Assembly (NCBI RefSeq): GCF_018916875.1
Contig: NZ_JAHLNO010000001.1
Coordinates: forward strand, 62,001-126,000
Reading direction: 5' to 3'
From: Virgibacillus proomii
GTDB lineage: Bacteria > Bacillota > Bacilli > Bacillales > Amphibacillaceae
DNA: 64,000 nucleotides
The position numbers and the translations under genes are program-made. Under the pieces are notes generated by a model that was given only the letters and a program-made list of their open reading frames with translations, had not been told where the DNA came from and searched no databases. Shown here in pieces: positions 36,545 to 45,083 of this stretch (position 1 is its first letter; the number at the start of each line of letters is the position of its first letter).

Positions 36545-37122
36545 ATCTAATTTGGGCATTTATGGCAATAATTGGAATAGTATATGCCATGATTCATGGA
36601 ACAATGGATGAAGTGAATGAAGCGATTTTTACAAGTGCTGGTGAAGCAGTTACCTTGTCAATCGGCCTTATTAGTGTACTTGTCTTTTGGTTAGGAATTA
36701 TGAAAGTAGCAGAAAAAGCAGGGATATTAGCAGTATTAGCAAAAATCTTTCGTCCGCTTGTAATAAAACTATTCCCTGATATCCCGAAGGACCATCCAGC
36801 AATTGGCTATATTTTATCAAATTTCACAGCGAATGTGTTTGGATTAGGTAATGCAGCTACACCAATGGGAATTAAGGCGATGGAGCAAATGAAACAGTTA
36901 AGCGGAACAAATACCGCTTCTCGTTCGATGATTACTTTTTTAGCATTAAATACATCAAGCTTAACACTAATTCCAACAACGGTTATTGCTATACGGATGC
37001 AATATGATTCCGTATCCCCTACAGAAATTGTTGGAGCAACTATGATGGCAACAATTATATCTTCATTGAGTGCAATTATCATTGACCGCTTTTTTTACTA
37101 TAGAAGTAGGTGGAGGGCATAA
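36538..37122 (+). CDS. spmA: Spore maturation protein A
   Basis: Membrane protein needed for full dehydration of the spore core. 194 residues; nucleoside-recognition (Gate) type domain with about four helices, and the conserved NVFGLGNAATPMGIKAM. GTG start inside the dacB end with GGGGGTG upstream. Confidence 0.93.
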   Translation: MVNLIWAFMAIIGIVYAMIHGTMDEVNEAIFTSAGEAVTLSIGLISVLVFWLGIMKVAEKAGILAVLAKIFRPLVIKLFPDIPKDHPAIGYILSNFTANVFGLGNAATPMGIKAMEQMKQLSGTNTASRSMITFLALNTSSLTLIPTTVIAIRMQYDSVSPTEIVGATMMATIISSLSAIIIDRFFYYRSRWRA

Positions 37123-37125
37123 TGC

Positions 37126-37656
37126 ATGGCGTTATTTACTTCTATTAGCACATGGATCATTCCTTGTTTCATCTTGCTCGTTTTAATAACAGCAATGATA
37201 AAGAAAGTACCTGCTTATGAATTATTTGTAGAAGGTGGGAAGGAAGGGGTCAAAATGGCTTTTTCCTTAGTTCCTTTTCTAGTTGGGATGATTGTGGCAA
37301 TTGCTATTTTACGAAGTTCTGGAGCTTTAGAAGCTTTTATTCAGTTATTGGCGCCAATTCTTACACTTATCGGTATCCCTCCAGAAATTATTCCGTTAGC
37401 ACTTATTAGGCCAATATCTGGTACAGCTGCCTTAGGAATGACTACTGAATTAATTCATACTTACGGACCTGATTCTTTTATTGGAAGATTAGCATCCGTT
37501 ATGCAGGGAAGTACGGACACGACCTTGTATATTTTAACCGTTTATTTTGGAGCAATCGGTATAAAAAAAATGGGATATGCTTTAAAGGTTGGCCTATTAG
37601 CTGACGTGGTGGGTATTACAGCCTCAATTATAATTGTAACCATTCTTTTTGGCTAA
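37126..37656 (+). CDS. spmB: Spore maturation protein B
   Basis: Partner of SpmA, 176 residues, Gate-type membrane protein with KEGVKMAFSLVPFLVGMI and RPISGTAALGMTTE and MQGSTDTTLYILTVYFGA. Starts 3 bp after the spmA stop; GGAGGGC upstream. Last gene of the dacB operon. Confidence 0.93.
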   Translation: MALFTSISTWIIPCFILLVLITAMIKKVPAYELFVEGGKEGVKMAFSLVPFLVGMIVAIAILRSSGALEAFIQLLAPILTLIGIPPEIIPLALIRPISGTAALGMTTELIHTYGPDSFIGRLASVMQGSTDTTLYILTVYFGAIGIKKMGYALKVGLLADVVGITASIIIVTILFG

Positions 37657-37788
37657 AGCGCTCCAAACGAATGAAGTGACAACTAAACATGGTGAAATAG
37701 CTAATTATTGCAATCTCTATCAACGTCTAAAGGTGTCTCTGCCATGTTCTTATAATTAAATAGAAAATAACATCTGCTTACAAAATCC

Positions 37789-37817
37789 AAAACCCTGAGA
37801 AAGATAGGGTGTTTTCA
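37789..37817 (+). terminator. Possible terminator downstream of spmB
   Basis: AAACCCT ... AGGGTGTTTT around GAGAAAGAT. Short stem, 130 bp after the spmB stop. Confidence 0.4.
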
Positions 37818-37878
37818 TCGATTTCTAGGAAACTTATATCCGTTTTTGTATGGCTTATTATCCTTTTTGAAAGTAGCA

Positions 37879-38031
37879 TCGTCTAGCTTAAGCGCTCAAA
37901 GCGACTAGCAAACTTCGACCTCCTTCCTACGATAAATCAACATCGGCTCGAATCTTAAGGAAGGCCGACTAAAAGCGGGCTTGCCGCTCAGGCGTCGGCA
38001 TACCCCTGTTTTAGAGGCATGTTTTCTTTAT
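37879..38031 (+). repeat. E element copy E1 (left-truncated)
   Basis: CGTCTAGCTTAAGCGCTC ... GGAAGGCCGACTAAAAGCGGG ... CCGCTCAGGCGTCGGC ... GAGGCATGTTTTCTTTAT. Hairpin GCCGAC/GTCGGC with inner AGCGG/CCGCT. Ends in TTTAT (38027-38031), directly followed by E2. Confidence 0.7.
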
Positions 38032-38241
38032 CTCGTCAGAAGTTCTCCAGTTTGTACGTCGCTAACCCGAGCGCTTGTACTTTGGATGTCTAGATTAAGC
38101 GCTCGAGTGACTAGCAAACTACCTTGATTTTCTTTCTTCAGTAAGCCAAACATCGGCTTGAACCTAAAGGAAGGCCGACTAAAGGCGGGTTTTCCGCTCA
38201 GGCGTCGGCATACCCTTGTTTTAGAGGCATGTTTCTTTTAT
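38032..38241 (+). repeat. E element copy E2 (complete)
   Basis: Starts CTCGTCAGAAGTTCTCCAG right after a TTTAT, contains TAAGCGCTCGAGTGACTAG and the hairpin GCCGAC/GTCGGC, and ends GAGGCATGTTTCTTTTAT (TTTAT 38237-38241). 210 bp. R6 follows directly. Confidence 0.75.
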
Positions 38242-38458
38242 CTTGTAAGGAGCCGTATGTCTCCCGTTTTAAAAATCTACTTATTATTTTCGAACTTTAT
38301 GAGAGTAGCGGCTCCTAAATTCCGGTTTGTTTAGGAAACGGACAAGGAAAGCTTCGGTAGAAACACATTATGGTTTTTCAAGGACATCTGCAAACTTAGC
38401 CTTTTGATCTACTGTTTCAAGGGTAAAAGCTATTCCCCTGAATGAAATTTCTCTTTAC
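38242..38458 (+). repeat. R element copy R6 (long form)
   Basis: CTTGTAAGG, first stem GGAGCCGT/GCGGCTCC (a third stem sequence, still paired), linker ATTCCGGTTTGTTTAGG, internal module with TTTTTCAAGGACATC, end CTGAATGAAATTTCTCTTTAC. Inserted between E2 and the E3 fragment. Confidence 0.7.
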
Positions 38459-38520
38459 CCTCGTCAGAAGTTCTTCGTTTGTGTGTTGTTACCGAGTGTT
38501 TGTACCTTTATTTCAACGGA
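38459..38520 (+). repeat. E element fragment E3
   Basis: CCTCGTCAGAAGTTCTTCG TTTGTGTGTTGTTACCGAGTG matches the E left end and lies directly after R6. Confidence 0.55.
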
Positions 38521-38544
38521 GGTGTAGAAGAAACAGCTACAAGA

Positions 38545-39102
38545 TTAGGAGGAACAGTAGCGTTTATACATTGCAGTTTCCTCATCCATAGAGGCAGCAA
38601 TTTCAAATGCCTGTTGTTCTGTTTTACGATTCGTTATTCGCTCATAGAAAAATCTGACAACAAACATAAAGTTAGAATTGCCGTCTATATAATCATCAAG
38701 CCCTAAGTAAGATCGGGTTCCACAGCTTAAAAAGGCTTTTGCTAATGATTCATTTCCCAATGTACAACCAGATGCTATTACTCTTACATTATCCAACTTC
38801 GAATAACGCCTTACATGTTGTTCATCAAAAAATTCTTCCCTTGGTTCCCCGACTTCATACACATCCTCACCTAATAAAGGCATACAAAATCGCCCTTCGT
38901 CTCCATGGAAGTTTAAAATTAGATAATCCAATTTATCCTCCCGATCCTTTCCGGACAGTACATCAACTAGATCTTGAGGTCGACCAACAGCATATGTGTT
39001 AACTCTTGCTCCAAAGTACTCTAGGGATGAACGAAGGGCATACGAATCCCACTCACAGTTTGGTCCAACAATGAGGCTTATATACAACTCTGGTTTACTC
39101 AT
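38545..39102 (-). CDS. Caspase-like (clan CD type) uncharacterised protein
   Basis: 185 residues, no signal peptide or membrane segment. The sequence has the shape of a caspase/gingipain-like hydrolase: a hydrophobic strand ending in His (YLILNFHGDEG, His66-Gly67) and a second ending in Cys (RVIASGCTLGNESLAKAF, Cys113). Homologues exist in Bacillus, where I recall a misleading name (aminolevulinate dehydratase). The catalytic dyad is inferred from pattern only. AAAGGAGC upstream of ATG. It stands alone between repeat-rich gaps, so context gives no role. Confidence 0.6.
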   Translation of the reverse strand: MSKPELYISLIVGPNCEWDSYALRSSLEYFGARVNTYAVGRPQDLVDVLSGKDREDKLDYLILNFHGDEGRFCMPLLGEDVYEVGEPREEFFDEQHVRRYSKLDNVRVIASGCTLGNESLAKAFLSCGTRSYLGLDDYIDGNSNFMFVVRFFYERITNRKTEQQAFEIAASMDEETAMYKRYCSS

Positions 39103-39423
39103 AGAAACAGCTCCTTTTTTAAAATTTACACTATATCAGTAAAAAAAATGGTACCATGCGAATAATTAAAAAACAGTTTGAAATCTAAATCCGACTCAGG
39201 TAAAAATATTACAGGAGATTTTCTTATACTTTTGATCATACGGAGGTTAAGAATAGCTGACCATACTAAATTAACTTAAAAGCTGTTTAAAATTGCATTA
39301 GTTAAAGTAAAGCATAAAGTCCCTTTTCAAGATGCTTCATTTATTATACAATTAGTAACCTGGAAAAGCTTCTAGAATGAACTAACCAGAAACATCCACT
39401 TGAAGAAATTTTTTAAGGTTCAG
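39103..39423. other. Intergenic region upstream of the caspase-like gene
   Basis: No gene or clear repeat recognised between 39103 and R7 at 39424. The same holds for 39589-39960, before rluB. Confidence 0.35.
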
Positions 39424-39588
39424 ATAAAGTGTCGGGATTTCTTTTATCCCCCACTAATTGTTAGTACCTTAAAGGTATGACCTAAAGGCCTCTGAACAGA
39501 ATCGGACATTTGACTTGCAGTTTGGATCCTTCCTATTAGGTTTCACCTCGTAGTATGGAAGGGGGTCTTACTGCAAGTTACATGTGGG
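39424..39588 (-). repeat. R element copy R7
   Basis: Minus strand, bounded by TTTAT on both sides (plus-strand ATAAA at 39589-39593 and 39424-39428). First stem CTTGCAGT/ACTGCAAG, another paired variant; linker CAAATGTCCGATTCTGTTC; extra TAGGTCATACC segment; divergent second hairpin. Confidence 0.75.
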
Positions 39589-39980
39589 ATAAACTTTATT
39601 GTCAAGTTGACTAAAACTCGTAAAAAGCAGGTTTAACATTTAAGCGTAACTAGAGGGACACATACGCAAATACTTGTTGCAGTTACGTAACCATCAAGGG
39701 AATATGTACAGTAAATGGACGATAAGAACAGCTGGAAAATAGGTTATCCTTCATTGTTGTTTTAAATACAAATTTCCTAGTCAGCGCTAGATCAGCTCTC
39801 TGTCTGTTAAAAATAGTGGATCTGAAAAAGGCGTAATGTTTGTTATCTGCAACATTAATTCGTATAGTGTAATTGGCGTACAATTTAATGGAATACATGT
39901 AGAAAAGGCAAAAGTAACTAATTACTAGCTATTTATTCTGATATTTAGTTTAAGTTTAACTAAAAGGTAGTGGTGAAACA

Positions 39981-40724
39981 ATGACAAAAGCTCAAGAACG
40001 TTTACAAAAAGTAATTGCTCAAAGTGGTATAACCTCAAGAAGAAAAGCAGAACAACTTATTCTTGATGGAAAGGTAAAAGTTAATAATAAGGTTATCACG
40101 AAGCTTGGAACCAAGGTGCACCTAGATGATAGAATTGAAGTGGATGGTGTACCGTTAGAAAAAGAAGCACCTGTTTACTACTTGCTATATAAGCCACGTG
40201 GCGTTATTTCCAGCGTCAAGGATGATAAAGGAAGGAAAGTGGTTACCGATTTACTTGAAGAAATCGAAGAACGCGTTTTTCCTGTTGGGAGACTAGACTA
40301 TGATACATCTGGTATTTTAATTTTAACGAATGATGGAGAGTTTGCTAACTTATTAATGCATCCTCGGTTTCAGATTGATAAAGTGTATGTTGCTAAAATA
40401 AAGGGTATTCCAGATAAAGCTAAGCTTGCTCAATTACGGAAGGGAGTGCGTTCTGGAGACGATCTATTAAAAGCTATAAATTACCGTGTATTGAAAACAG
40501 ACAAGCAAAAAAACCATACGATTTTACAGCTGACATTACGAGAAGGAAAAAATAGACATGTACGCAGAATGATGGAAGGTTTGGGTTATCCTGTAGTAAA
40601 GTTAAAACGAGAGCGATATGGATTATTAACACTGGATGGATTAAAGCCCGGTGAGTATCGACCACTAAATCCAAAAGAAGTGAAGCAAATGCGAAATTTA
40701 GCGCGGAACGAAATTGTTGAATAA
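39981..40724 (+). CDS. rluB: 23S rRNA pseudouridine synthase RluB (YpuL)
   Basis: RsuA/RluB-family pseudouridine synthase, 247 residues. N-terminal S4 RNA-binding domain (RLQKVIAQSGITSRRKAEQL), catalytic Asp106 in GRLDYDTSGILILTNDGE, and late REGKNRHVRRMMEGLGYPV. Acts on the large-subunit rRNA. Short gap to resA, as in B. subtilis ypuL-resA. Confidence 0.93.
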   Translation: MTKAQERLQKVIAQSGITSRRKAEQLILDGKVKVNNKVITKLGTKVHLDDRIEVDGVPLEKEAPVYYLLYKPRGVISSVKDDKGRKVVTDLLEEIEERVFPVGRLDYDTSGILILTNDGEFANLLMHPRFQIDKVYVAKIKGIPDKAKLAQLRKGVRSGDDLLKAINYRVLKTDKQKNHTILQLTLREGKNRHVRRMMEGLGYPVVKLKRERYGLLTLDGLKPGEYRPLNPKEVKQMRNLARNEIVE

Positions 40725-40777
40725 TAGTCAAAAATTGCATCATTTCTGAATGTTATAATGACTCTGGGAGTTGATTC

Positions 40778-41353
40778 ATGATGGGTCTTGAAGAGAGGAA
40801 AAGAAAAAAACAAAATAAAAAACGAAACCGCTTTATATTTCGGTCGATCATTTTAGCTGCATTAGCAGGGGCAGTCATTTTTGCGGTGGTGCAAAATCTG
40901 CAAAGTGATAAAATTATTTACGAAGTTGGGGATGATGCACCAGATTTTCAATTGGAGCAAATTAATAAGTATAATGAGAGCGAGACCATTCGATTAAGTG
41001 AATTAGAAGGAAAAGGGGTTATGCTGAATTTTTGGGGGACTTGGTGCAAGCCTTGTGAAAAAGAAATGCCTTATATGGAGAAGTTATATCCAAAATATAA
41101 AGAGCAAGGAGTAGAAATAGTTGCTGTAAGTCTCGATTCAACGGAGTTGGTTGTGCATCGATTTATTGATAAATATGATTTAACATTTCCAATTCCTCAT
41201 GATAAAGACAGCCAAGTACGAGATTTATATAAAGTAGGCCCCATTCCAAGTACTGTGTTTATTGACCCTCAAGGAAAAATTGTTGAGGTAGTCAATGGTG
41301 CATTAACATTGGAACGATTGGATGGTTATCTTCAGGAGATAACACCTAAGTAG
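40778..41353 (+). CDS. resA: Thiol-disulfide oxidoreductase ResA
   Basis: Membrane-anchored thioredoxin that reduces apocytochrome c haem-site cysteines outside the cell. 191 residues: basic N-terminus, one membrane anchor (about 20-40), thioredoxin fold with WGTWCKPC (Cys90, Cys93) and GPIPSTVFIDP. Two adjacent ATGs (40778, 40781) are possible starts. First gene of the resABC set. Confidence 0.93.
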   Translation: MMGLEERKRKKQNKKRNRFIFRSIILAALAGAVIFAVVQNLQSDKIIYEVGDDAPDFQLEQINKYNESETIRLSELEGKGVMLNFWGTWCKPCEKEMPYMEKLYPKYKEQGVEIVAVSLDSTELVVHRFIDKYDLTFPIPHDKDSQVRDLYKVGPIPSTVFIDPQGKIVEVVNGALTLERLDGYLQEITPK

Positions 41354-41384
41354 CAACTTCGTTTGTAAGGGGAAGGGATATAAA

Positions 41385-43028
41385 ATGAATAAAATCAAAT
41401 GTGAATGTGGTCATGTTAATCCGGAGGGGACGGTACTTTGTGAATCATGTGGAAAGCCAATTGAGGAAAATCAGCATCTTGATGGCAATGATAAGAAAAA
41501 GCTGTTAAATATGCGCTATGACGGGACTGCTCGCAGGTCGCAAACATATAATAAGACGATTGTTGATAAAATTTGGAGTTTCTTTTCTTCGGTAAAAGTG
41601 GGGGTCTGGCTTATTGTCATTGCTTTATTCGCCTCTGCTATCGGATCGATCTTTCCACAGGAACAATACATACCAGTAGATGCTGTTTCACGAGATCCTG
41701 CTATTTTTTATGAGGAGCGGTATGGGATTCTCGGACAAATCTATTATCAATTAGGTTTTCACAATTTGTATAGCTCGTGGTGGTACATGATTTTAATTGC
41801 ACTTATTGGGATTTCATTGGTCATTTGTAGCCTGGACCGGTTTGTCCCTTTATTTCGTGCATTGCGTAATCAAAAAGCACAACGTCATGAAACGTTTTTG
41901 AAAAGACAACGTCTATTCAGTCAGACAGACAACGTCACAAATACCGACATGGAAGCATTAAAGCAAGGACTAAAGAAACAACGCTATCATGTTACGGTTG
42001 AAGACGGGCATATTCTAGCAGAAAAGGGGAGATTCTCCAGGTGGGGTCCGTATGTTAATCATATTGGGCTTATCATTATTTTATTGGCAGCTCTATTAAG
42101 GCAGACTTCACTTTTTTATATGGATGAATATGTATGGATTCGTGAAGGAGAAAAAAAGGTTATCCCAGGAACGGACCAAGCGTACTACATTGAAAACAAA
42201 GACTTTATTATAGAAAACTATGATCCAGAAGATGAGAAGTTTAAAGATGCGATAGCCAAAGAAGGAGGTACCGTTCCGAGTAACTATCAAACAAATGTAG
42301 TAATTTATCAAGCGATGAAGCCAGAAATAACAGGTACAGAGCCTGAACTGAAAAAGATTAAAGAAGGCAGCATTCGCATGAATGAGCCAATTAAGTTTGA
42401 TGACTATGTGGTATATCAATCAGGTTATCAGCAAAATGAATTTTCCAGTATGACATTTAAAATTCATGAAACCAATGATGCAGAAGAAAAATCCTTTGGT
42501 AAGTTTACCGTTGATTTTGCTTCTCCAAAGTCAACGTATGAATTGGATAATGGCTTTCGAGTCGAGATCAATAACTATTATCCAGACTATTATCTTGATG
42601 ATAAAGGAGAGCCTGCTTCAGAGACAAACTATCCAAGAAATCCTGCGTTTGTTATGATGGTTTATCCGCCCAATGAGAGTGAGCCGGAAATTAGCTTTTT
42701 AGGAATCGGCAAAAACATCGATGCTACTGGGGAAAATAATTATAAAGTTGGTATTACGGACTTTGAAATGAGAGATGTTAGCGGATTAAGTGTGAGACGT
42801 GACTACTCATTACCATATTTTATCATTGGTGCAATTATTTTTATGATTGGAGTAATTCAAGGAATGTACTGGCAACATCGTCGAATCTGGATTCGGCCGC
42901 AAGCAGGGGGACTTCTTTTGGCTGCTCATACGAATAAAAATTGGCATGGGATAAAGCGTGATATCGAAAAAGCAATTGCTGATACCAATATTAAAATGGT
43001 TGTCGATCAGCAAGAAATAGACAAATAG
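41385..43028 (+). CDS. resB: Cytochrome c biogenesis protein ResB
   Basis: Membrane component of system II haem delivery, 547 residues. Begins with a small zinc-ribbon-like segment (Cys6, Cys8, Cys19, Cys22), then membrane helices near 70-90 and 130-150 and 215-235, a long extracytoplasmic domain, and a last helix (IIGAIIFMIGVIQGMYWQHRR). GRFSRWGPYVNHIGL is conserved in ResB. Works with ResC. Confidence 0.94.
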   Translation: MNKIKCECGHVNPEGTVLCESCGKPIEENQHLDGNDKKKLLNMRYDGTARRSQTYNKTIVDKIWSFFSSVKVGVWLIVIALFASAIGSIFPQEQYIPVDAVSRDPAIFYEERYGILGQIYYQLGFHNLYSSWWYMILIALIGISLVICSLDRFVPLFRALRNQKAQRHETFLKRQRLFSQTDNVTNTDMEALKQGLKKQRYHVTVEDGHILAEKGRFSRWGPYVNHIGLIIILLAALLRQTSLFYMDEYVWIREGEKKVIPGTDQAYYIENKDFIIENYDPEDEKFKDAIAKEGGTVPSNYQTNVVIYQAMKPEITGTEPELKKIKEGSIRMNEPIKFDDYVVYQSGYQQNEFSSMTFKIHETNDAEEKSFGKFTVDFASPKSTYELDNGFRVEINNYYPDYYLDDKGEPASETNYPRNPAFVMMVYPPNESEPEISFLGIGKNIDATGENNYKVGITDFEMRDVSGLSVRRDYSLPYFIIGAIIFMIGVIQGMYWQHRRIWIRPQAGGLLLAAHTNKNWHGIKRDIEKAIADTNIKMVVDQQEIDK

Positions 43029-43056
43029 CTAACCAAGGTAATTTAGGAGGAGTTTC

Positions 43057-44247
43057 ATGAATAACTTAGTTGAATTAAGTAGTACACTGCTATATACTGC
43101 TTTTTTACTTTATTTAGTTGCAACTTTATTTTTTTCGTTTACAATTGGAAGTAAGCGAAAATCGGATGGAAAAGCCGCTAAAATTGGTATTACCTTAACT
43201 ATTATCGGTTTTTTGACTCAATTAGGTTACTTTATTACTAGATGGATAGGAAGTGGGCATGCTCCTGTCAGCAATTTATTTGAGTACATGACTTTTTTTG
43301 GAATGGCAACCGTTCTCGGGTTTATTATTCTTTACTTTATTTACAAAGTAACTGTTTTAGGCCTATTTGCTCTTCCACTAGCTTTAATAATCATTGCTTA
43401 TGCGAGCATGTTTCCAACAGAGATATCGCCGTTAATTCCATCTTTACAAAGTCATTGGTTATATATCCATGTAACGACTGTATCGTTATCACAAGGAATT
43501 TTAACTATTAGCTTTGTATCAGGGTTAATTTATTTAATTCGCCAAATCGATCAAACAAAAACAACGAAGCGGACAACCTGGCTGGAGCTTATTTTGTACG
43601 GCCTAGTCTTATTTATTGGCTTTATTATATCTTCTACGCTATTTAATGTTATGAACTACCAGGCTGTATTTGAATATCCAAATACGACTGGTGAGACAAT
43701 GGTACAAACCGAATATCATATGCCGGCAATTGCAGCACCAACAGATGGAAAATTAATAACCGATGGTGTAATGAAACCGTGGTTTGAAATACCTAAATGG
43801 ATGCACGGTACCGATGCTGGTAGAAAATTTAATACATTAATATGGTCATTCATTTTTGGTACAGGTCTTTATCTATTGTTAAGACTTGTATTTAGAAAAC
43901 GAATTGGGGCTACAATTCAGCCATTACTTAAAAAGGCAAGACCTGATTTACTTGATGAAATCACATATCGCTCAGTAGCTATTGGATTTCCGCTATTTAC
44001 ATTAGGCGGACTTATCTTTGCATCGATCTGGGCTGAAGAAGCATGGGGAAGATTCTGGGGGTGGGACCCAAAAGAAGTTTGGGCGCTCATTACCTGGTTC
44101 TTTTATGCAGCCTTCTTACATTTGCGATTATCAAGGGGATGGCATGGTGAAAAGTCTGCATGGTTAGCAGCAATAGGTTTTGGTATTATCATGTTTAATT
44201 TAATTGTTGTAAACCTTGTACTTGCAGGGTTACACTCATATGCATAA
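43057..44247 (+). CDS. resC: Cytochrome c biogenesis protein ResC (CcsA-like)
   Basis: Haem-handling membrane protein, 396 residues, about eight helices. The tryptophan-rich signature [12 protein letters not shown] (331-342) and flanking His residues (VSNLFEYM region, [11 protein letters not shown]) are those of CcsA/CcmC proteins. AGGAGG before ATG; 28 bp after resB. Confidence 0.94.
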   Translation: MNNLVELSSTLLYTAFLLYLVATLFFSFTIGSKRKSDGKAAKIGITLTIIGFLTQLGYFITRWIGSGHAPVSNLFEYMTFFGMATVLGFIILYFIYKVTVLGLFALPLALIIIAYASMFPTEISPLIPSLQSHWLYIHVTTVSLSQGILTISFVSGLIYLIRQIDQTKTTKRTTWLELILYGLVLFIGFIISSTLFNVMNYQAVFEYPNTTGETMVQTEYHMPAIAAPTDGKLITDGVMKPWFEIPKWMHGTDAGRKFNTLIWSFIFGTGLYLLLRLVFRKRIGATIQPLLKKARPDLLDEITYRSVAIGFPLFTLGGLIFASIWAEEAWGRFWGWDPKEVWALITWFFYAAFLHLRLSRGWHGEKSAWLAAIGFGIIMFNLIVVNLVLAGLHSYA

Positions 44248-44260
44248 TATTTCCCTAATC

Positions 44261-44300
44261 GCAAGGCATCATATCGTTTCATCGTGATGCCTTGTTTTTC
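44261..44300 (+). terminator. Terminator between resC and resD
   Basis: CAAGGCATCA ... TGATGCCTTG followed by TTTTTC. It separates resABC from resDE. Confidence 0.85.
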
Positions 44301-44366
44301 TTATACTTTTTAAACAACTTAGTTTATACTTTTATTAGAGCAGATATGATACAGGGGGGAACGTAG

Positions 44367-45083
44367 ATGGAAAAGGAAACAAAAGTATTAGTGGTAGATG
44401 ACGAAGAAAGAATACGCAGGCTGATCCGCATGTATATAGAGCGGGAGGGTTTTATTGTCGAAGAAGCAGAAAATGGAACGGAAGCATTACAACTCGCTTT
44501 AGACCATCATTATGATGTTATTTTACTTGATATTATGATGCCGGAAATGGACGGTGTAGAAGTTTGTCAAGAGCTGAGAAAAGAAAAGGATACACCGGTT
44601 ATTATGTTAACAGCTAAAGGCGAAGAAGCTAACCGAGTACAAGGCTTTGAAATTGGAGCTGATGACTATATTGTAAAACCATTTAGTCCTAGAGAGGTTG
44701 TATTACGGGTAAAGGCTTTGCTTCGACGTGTATCAAGTTCATCCTTTCAAAATGCCGATACAACAGCGAAAAATATTTTAGTTTTTCCACATATAACAAT
44801 TGATCATGATGCACATCGAGTTACTGCAGATGGTGAGGAAGTTAATTTAACACCAAAGGAATATGAGCTATTATGCTTTTTGGCAAAATCACCTGATAAA
44901 GTATTTAACCGTGAACATTTGCTGAAAGAAGTATGGCAATATGAATTTTTCGGCGATTTGCGTACGGTGGACACTCATGTAAAAAGATTACGTGAAAAAC
45001 TGAACCATGTATCTCCGGAGGCAGCAAAAATGATTGTTACTGTCTGGGGAGTTGGTTACAAATTTGAGGTGGCTGAAGAATAA
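44367..45083 (+). CDS. resD: Response regulator ResD
   Basis: OmpR-family regulator of aerobic and anaerobic respiration, 238 residues. Receiver domain with Asp10-Asp11, phosphoacceptor Asp55 (LLDIMMPEMDG) and Lys in IVKPF; C-terminal winged helix (LTPKEYELLCFLAKSP, TVDTHVKRLREKL). GGGGGG site upstream. The stop and the resE start overlap (TAATG). Confidence 0.95.
   Translation: MEKETKVLVVDDEERIRRLIRMYIEREGFIVEEAENGTEALQLALDHHYDVILLDIMMPEMDGVEVCQELRKEKDTPVIMLTAKGEEANRVQGFEIGADDYIVKPFSPREVVLRVKALLRRVSSSSFQNADTTAKNILVFPHITIDHDAHRVTADGEEVNLTPKEYELLCFLAKSPDKVFNREHLLKEVWQYEFFGDLRTVDTHVKRLREKLNHVSPEAAKMIVTVWGVGYKFEVAEE

Noticed and set aside
38242..38262. Group II intron domain V
   Set aside because: GAGCCGTATG looks similar, but the partner strand and bulge are missing and it is the R6 first hairpin.
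38739..39002. 87-codon ORF opposite the caspase-like gene
   Set aside because: Shadow frame of the convincing minus-strand gene.
39683..39898. 71-codon minus-strand ORF upstream of rluB
   Set aside because: No ribosome site, no recognisable features; position suggests promoter DNA.
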